NCBI GenBank assembly: GCA_030646295.1
Contig: JAUSND010000019.1
Location: 124,001-188,000 of the forward strand
Length of the DNA: 64,000 nucleotides
From: Moraxellaceae bacterium
Lineage (GTDB): Bacteria; Pseudomonadota; Gammaproteobacteria; Pseudomonadales; Moraxellaceae
Direction: 5' to 3'
The notes under the pieces are model-generated. The model searched no databases. It saw nothing but the letters and a program-made list of their open reading frames with translations, and had not been told where the DNA came from. Position 1 is the stretch's first letter; each line of letters opens with the position of its first letter. Both the position numbers and the translations under genes were made by a program. Of this stretch, positions 60,381-64,000 are shown piece after piece.

Positions 60381-63215
60381 CTAGAGTGCCTGGATGCGTT
60401 GCTGCTGCTCTGCCAGCTGGGCGCGAGCCTGTTTTGCGGCATCAAGTTTTTCCTGTTCCTTGGCAATCACCTCGGCCGGGGCCTTGGCAGTAAAGGCCTC
60501 GTTGCCGAGTTTGGCGCTGACGCGGGCCACTTCCTGATCCAGCTTGCTGATTTCCTTGGCCAGTCGCGTGACCTCGGCCTGCACATCCACGAGTCCCTTG
60601 AGCGGAACCAGAATCGCCATCTCGCCGACCAGCGCAGTGGCGGCCAGTGGCGCCTCCAGACCTGCGGGCTGCCACTGCAGGGAATCCAGGCGTGCCAGTG
60701 ACTTGAGAAAGTCCTCGAAGCGGGCCGAGCGCTCGCGGTCTTCGCTGCTGCCGCGGTCAAGCAGTGCCGTGATCGCACGGCCCGGGCTCACGCCCAGTTC
60801 GCCACGGATATTGCGCAAGCCGGCAATGACACCCTTGATCCAGGCAACATCGGCTTCGGCTGCAACATCCACGCGACCGAGATCAGGGGTGGGGTATTTT
60901 TCCAGCATCAGGCTGGCACCGGTCTTGCCGACCAGCACCTTCACCTTCTGCCAGATTTCCTCGGTAATAAACGGCATCACCGGATGGGTCAGGCGCAGGA
61001 TGGCGTCGAGAACGCGCACGAGGGTACGACGGGTGCCGCGCTTGGCATCCTCACTGGCATAGTCGCCGGTGAGCACGGGTTTGGTCAGTTCCAGATACCA
61101 GTCGCAGTATTCGTTCCAGACAAATTCGTACAGCGCCTGTGTGGCCAGATCGAAGCGATAATTGTCCAGCGCCTCGATAATGTCTTTTTCGGTTTGCTGC
61201 AGGCGCGAAATGATCCAGCGATCAACCACTGACAGCTCCACTGCGTCGCCGTTGAGTCCGACATCCTGACCTTCACAATTGCCAAGCACATAGCGGCTGG
61301 CATTCCACAACTTGTTGCAGAAGTTGCGATAGCCTTCGACACGGTTCATGTCGAACTTGATGTCACGGCCGGTAGTGGCCAGCGCAGCAAAGGTGAAGCG
61401 CAGGGCATCGGTGCCGAAGGACTTGATGCCGTCCGGGAATTCCTTGCGCGTGGCTTTTTCGATCTTGGGCGCATCCTGCGGCTTCATGAGGCCGGTGGTG
61501 CGCTTGGCGACCAGGGTTTCCAGATCAACACCATCGATAAGGTCGAGCGGGTCGAGCACATTGCCCTTGGACTTCGACATTTTCTGGCCTTCGGCATCGC
61601 GGACCAGTCCGTGCACATACACGGTCTTGAACGGGACTTCGGGGCGGCCGGTTTCGTCGCGCACGAAATGCATGGTCATCATGATCATGCGCGCGACCCA
61701 GAAGAAAATGATGTCGAAGCCGGTGACCAGTACATCAGTCGGGTGGAATGTTTTCAGCTCGGGCGTGTTCTCTGGCCATCCCAGCGTGGAGAAGGTCCAC
61801 AGGCCGGAGGAGAACCAGGTATCGAGCACATCCTCGTCCTGACGCAGCTCGATCTCGGCGCCCAGCTTGTTGTTGCTGCGCACTTCGGCTTCGTTGCGCC
61901 CGACATACACCTTGCCATTGTTGTCGTACCAGGCAGGGATACGGTGGCCCCACCAAAGCTGACGGGATATGCACCAGTCCTGGATGTCGCGCATCCACGC
62001 GAAGTACATGTTCTGGTACTGCTCGGGCACAAACCTGATGCGGCCGTCCTCAACGGCACGAATGGCGGGCTGTGCGAGCTGCTGGGTTTTTACGTACCAC
62101 TGGTCAGTGAGCCAGGGTTCGATCACCACATTGCTGCGGTCGCCACGCGGCACCTTGAGGGTGTGTGGGTCAATCTTTTCCAGCCAGCCTTCGGTCTCGG
62201 CCTGCGCCACGATTTTCTTGCGCGCCACAATACGGTCAAGCCCGGCATAGTCGGCAGGCGCAGCCGTGCCCGGTGCAACTTCGTTGGCGTAGCTCAGGAC
62301 ATCAAATTCAGTTTTTACATGTGCGTTGCGATCAAAAATGTTGATCAGCGGCAGGTTGTGGCGCTTGCCTACTTCATAGTCGTTGAAGTCGTGTGCCGGC
62401 GTGATTTTCACGCAGCCGGTGCCGAATTCCTTGTCGACATAGGCATCGGCAATTACCGGAATCAGGCGGCCGGTCACGGGCAGTCGCACTTTCTTGCCGA
62501 GCAGGTGCTGGTAGCGTTCATCATCCGGGCTGACGGCGACGGCGGTGTCACCCAGCATGGTTTCCGGGCGGGTGGTGGCGACCACAAGATGGCCGCTGCC
62601 ATCCTCAAGCGGATAGCGGAAGTGCCACATCGAGCCTTTTTCTTCTTCGCTCAGCACTTCAAGGTCGGAAATGGCCGTGTGCAGTTTCGGGTCCCAGTTC
62701 ACCAGGCGCTTGCCGCGGTAGATAAGGCCGTCTTCATGCAGGCGCACGAAGGCTTCCTTCACTGCATTGGAGAGGCCGTCATCCATGGTGAAACGTTCGC
62801 GCGACCAGTCCACGGAGGAGCCAAGGCGGCGGATCTGGCGGGTGATGGTGCCACCGGACTGTTCCTTCCATTCCCAGACCTTTTCCAGGAACTTGTCGCG
62901 GCCCAGGTCGTGGCGGGTGATGCCGTCGGCGGCCAACTGGCGTTCCACCACCATTTGTGTGGCAATGCCGGCGTGGTCGGTGCCTGGCTGCCACAACGTG
63001 TTATGGCCCTTCATGCGGTGATAGCGGATGAGGGTGTCCATGATGGTGTTGTTGAAGCCGTGCCCCATGTGCAGCGAGCCGGTGACATTGGGCGGCGGGA
63101 TCATGATGCAGTAGGGGGCACCTTCGCCGGAGGGCCTGAAATAACCGGCTTTCTCCCAGGTGTCGTACCACTGGCGCTCGATGTCGGCGGGATTGAAGGT
63201 GGGTTCCATGCTCAT
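60381..63215 (-). CDS. valS: Valyl-tRNA synthetase
   Basis: Class I aminoacyl-tRNA synthetase charging tRNA-Val, with an editing domain that removes threonine. The 944-aa protein has the HIGH motif as HMGH (49-52) in [14 protein letters not shown], the CP1 editing domain (about 185-345), KMSKS in [15 protein letters not shown] (near 545) and a C-terminal coiled coil that clamps tRNA (about 875-944). ATG codons at 63215 and 63209 are both plausible (MSMEPTF or MEPTF). It is the last gene of the holC-valS run. Confidence 0.96.
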   Translation of the reverse strand: MSMEPTFNPADIERQWYDTWEKAGYFRPSGEGAPYCIMIPPPNVTGSLHMGHGFNNTIMDTLIRYHRMKGHNTLWQPGTDHAGIATQMVVERQLAADGITRHDLGRDKFLEKVWEWKEQSGGTITRQIRRLGSSVDWSRERFTMDDGLSNAVKEAFVRLHEDGLIYRGKRLVNWDPKLHTAISDLEVLSEEEKGSMWHFRYPLEDGSGHLVVATTRPETMLGDTAVAVSPDDERYQHLLGKKVRLPVTGRLIPVIADAYVDKEFGTGCVKITPAHDFNDYEVGKRHNLPLINIFDRNAHVKTEFDVLSYANEVAPGTAAPADYAGLDRIVARKKIVAQAETEGWLEKIDPHTLKVPRGDRSNVVIEPWLTDQWYVKTQQLAQPAIRAVEDGRIRFVPEQYQNMYFAWMRDIQDWCISRQLWWGHRIPAWYDNNGKVYVGRNEAEVRSNNKLGAEIELRQDEDVLDTWFSSGLWTFSTLGWPENTPELKTFHPTDVLVTGFDIIFFWVARMIMMTMHFVRDETGRPEVPFKTVYVHGLVRDAEGQKMSKSKGNVLDPLDLIDGVDLETLVAKRTTGLMKPQDAPKIEKATRKEFPDGIKSFGTDALRFTFAALATTGRDIKFDMNRVEGYRNFCNKLWNASRYVLGNCEGQDVGLNGDAVELSVVDRWIISRLQQTEKDIIEALDNYRFDLATQALYEFVWNEYCDWYLELTKPVLTGDYASEDAKRGTRRTLVRVLDAILRLTHPVMPFITEEIWQKVKVLVGKTGASLMLEKYPTPDLGRVDVAAEADVAWIKGVIAGLRNIRGELGVSPGRAITALLDRGSSEDRERSARFEDFLKSLARLDSLQWQPAGLEAPLAATALVGEMAILVPLKGLVDVQAEVTRLAKEISKLDQEVARVSAKLGNEAFTAKAPAEVIAKEQEKLDAAKQARAQLAEQQQRIQAL

Positions 63216-63317
63216 GAGGGGGCCTTGCGCAAACGTGACGGGCAAACCGTGGAGTATATCGGGGGAGGGGGCCGGACGGGAGTCTTTCGTTGGGGCCTGA
63301 TCTGGCGTTGCTGGCAG

Positions 63318-63854
63318 TTACTTTTTCAAATGCTCGGCAATCAGCCTGTCCATTTCGCCGCGCAGCCTGACACGCAATTCGCCCTTGATCAGTTCCATGT
63401 GCGAATCAATCAGCGTCTCGATCACCGGGCCAAGGCGCAGGCGGAGCTCACGCTCCAGATCGACCTGTTCATGACTGACTGGCGCCGGCGGCTTTTGCAT
63501 CAGCTCCTGCAACTGGGTGCGCGTCTGGCTCTGGCTGTGCTGAAGGCGGTCACGCACGCTTTGTGGCAGGAAGGGGTTTTCCGGTTGGCCGGGGGTGCTT
63601 TCAGTCGCCCCGAAAAGGTTGGCCTGTTGGGGTTTTGCCGGTTTGCCGGGGGCCTGGGGTGTATTCCGCTTTGGCGGGGCGGGTGGTGGTGTTGCCGCTA
63701 CGCCAGCCAGCAAGGGCAGGTCCTCCTCTTCCAGCAGCATATAGATGGAGCGTATTTCGGCAATCAGTTCCCGGCGCAGGGCACGGGATGATCGTCGCCA
63801 GCGAGTGTCGAAATCAGGACCAAGATCAGGGAGCAGTCGGTTGGCAGCTGCCAT
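63318..63854 (-). CDS. Uncharacterised protein between holC and valS
   Basis: I do not recognise a named family. The 178-aa product has a basic helical N-terminus (about 1-45), a proline- and alanine-rich linker (about 55-75) containing QANLF (77-81), a second helical stretch (about 98-120) and a charged C-terminal helix (about 132-178). It starts at ATG 63854, 8 bp after the holC stop; an in-frame extension across holC is a shadow. The holC-hypothetical-valS order also occurs in Pseudomonas. QANLF resembles the beta-clamp-binding peptide QLxLF, so a replication role beside HolC is conceivable. Confidence 0.7.
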   Translation of the reverse strand: MAAANRLLPDLGPDFDTRWRRSSRALRRELIAEIRSIYMLLEEEDLPLLAGVAATPPPAPPKRNTPQAPGKPAKPQQANLFGATESTPGQPENPFLPQSVRDRLQHSQSQTRTQLQELMQKPPAPVSHEQVDLERELRLRLGPVIETLIDSHMELIKGELRVRLRGEMDRLIAEHLKK

Positions 63855-63861
63855 GAAGGCC

Positions 63862-64000
63862 TCAGATGTTGTGGGATTGCACAGGGTAGCCCTGCTGCTT
63901 GTATTGCCGCCAGTGCGCACGTGCCGCTTCACGCATCGGCTCGTCACCTCCCACGATTTCAATAATGCGGCGGAACCGGGTGGGGTTTGCAGGTGCATCG
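63862..64000 (-). CDS. holC: DNA polymerase III chi subunit HolC, C-terminal fragment
   Basis: The window edge cuts the gene; 45 codons and the stop are visible. The translated end DAPANPTRFRRIIEIVGGDE followed by REAARAHWRQYKQQGYPV matches the C-terminal region of HolC, the clamp-loader-associated chi subunit that binds SSB. It lies upstream of valS, as in many gammaproteobacteria. Confidence 0.8.
   Translation of the reverse strand, partial: DAPANPTRFRRIIEIVGGDEPMREAARAHWRQYKQQGYPVQSHNI

Noticed and set aside
61611..63791. A plus-strand open frame of about 726 codons antisense to valS
   Set aside because: It mirrors valS, which has intact class I synthetase motifs, and has no ribosome binding site or recognisable domain. 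Long antisense frames are common in GC-rich coding DNA.

Overview
The window is chromosomal backbone from a gammaproteobacterium, most likely in Pseudomonadales. The gene order fits that order: rpoN-lptB-lptA-lptC-kdsC-kdsD divergent from mlaFEDCB-ibaG-murA-hisGDC; rplM-rpsI-petABC-sspAB; the complete dcw cluster; lpxC, dciA, an M23 peptidase, secA, argJ, a Nudix-ThiE fusion, yacG, coaE, pilDCB and pilA. MurD has the GANAKST P-loop variant (Ala where enterics have Gly), which I recall from Pseudomonas MurD. pilA sits beside a tRNA-Thr gene, as in Pseudomonas. The genus cannot be fixed from the sequence alone; a GC-rich member of Moraxellaceae or a relative is plausible. Nearly every base is in a recognisable housekeeping gene. 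I found no insertion sequence, prophage, CRISPR array, toxin-antitoxin pair or defence system.

Layout. (1) 68-8501: envelope biogenesis. The leftward block makes Kdo precursors and the LPS bridge and ends in sigma-54. The rightward block is the Mla phospholipid transport system plus IbaG. (2) 8637-13019: murA followed by hisG, hisD and hisC. (3) 13068-19000: AlgW/DegS-type periplasmic protease, Nif3-like protein, a possible 44-codon gene, ZapG/YhcB, an alpha/beta hydrolase, ZapE and an acyl-CoA dehydrogenase. (4) 19071-24186: ribosomal proteins L13 and S9, tRNA-Gln(CTG), the cytochrome bc1 complex, and SspA/SspB. (5) 24194-28080: DolP-type lipoprotein, DiaA/GmhA-type SIS protein, YraN, a truncated LpoA-like protein, divergent rsmI, then the RNase P RNA. 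(6) 28363-45300: the dcw cluster from mraZ to ftsZ, with a promoter and a four-repeat candidate MraZ operator. (7) 45382-54800: lpxC, dciA, M23 peptidase, secA, argJ, Nudix-ThiE, yacG, coaE, pilD. (8) 54803-60347: type IV pilus genes pilC, pilB and pilA, a sigma-54 promoter for pilA, tRNA-Thr(CGT), and a Wzy/O-antigen-ligase-like protein. (9) 60381-64000: valS, an uncharacterised protein with a possible clamp-binding peptide, and the 3' end of holC.

The genes largely serve one theme: building and dividing the envelope. They cover peptidoglycan precursors (murA, murC-G, ddl, mraY), septum machinery (ftsL, I, W, Q, A, Z, zapE, zapG), LPS (kdsC, kdsD, lptA-C, lpxC), lipid asymmetry (mla), secretion (secA) and pili. 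rpoN at one end encodes the sigma factor expected to read the pilA promoter at the other end.

I found no convincing undescribed multi-gene system. The observations most worth following are small: the reduced LpoA without lipobox, the clamp-like peptide beside holC, the possible 44-aa protein, the petA leader hairpin, the 18-bp palindrome upstream of zapG, and the MraZ and PilR operator candidates. Start codons were chosen from family alignment memory, ribosome binding sites and overlaps; none was verified by search.
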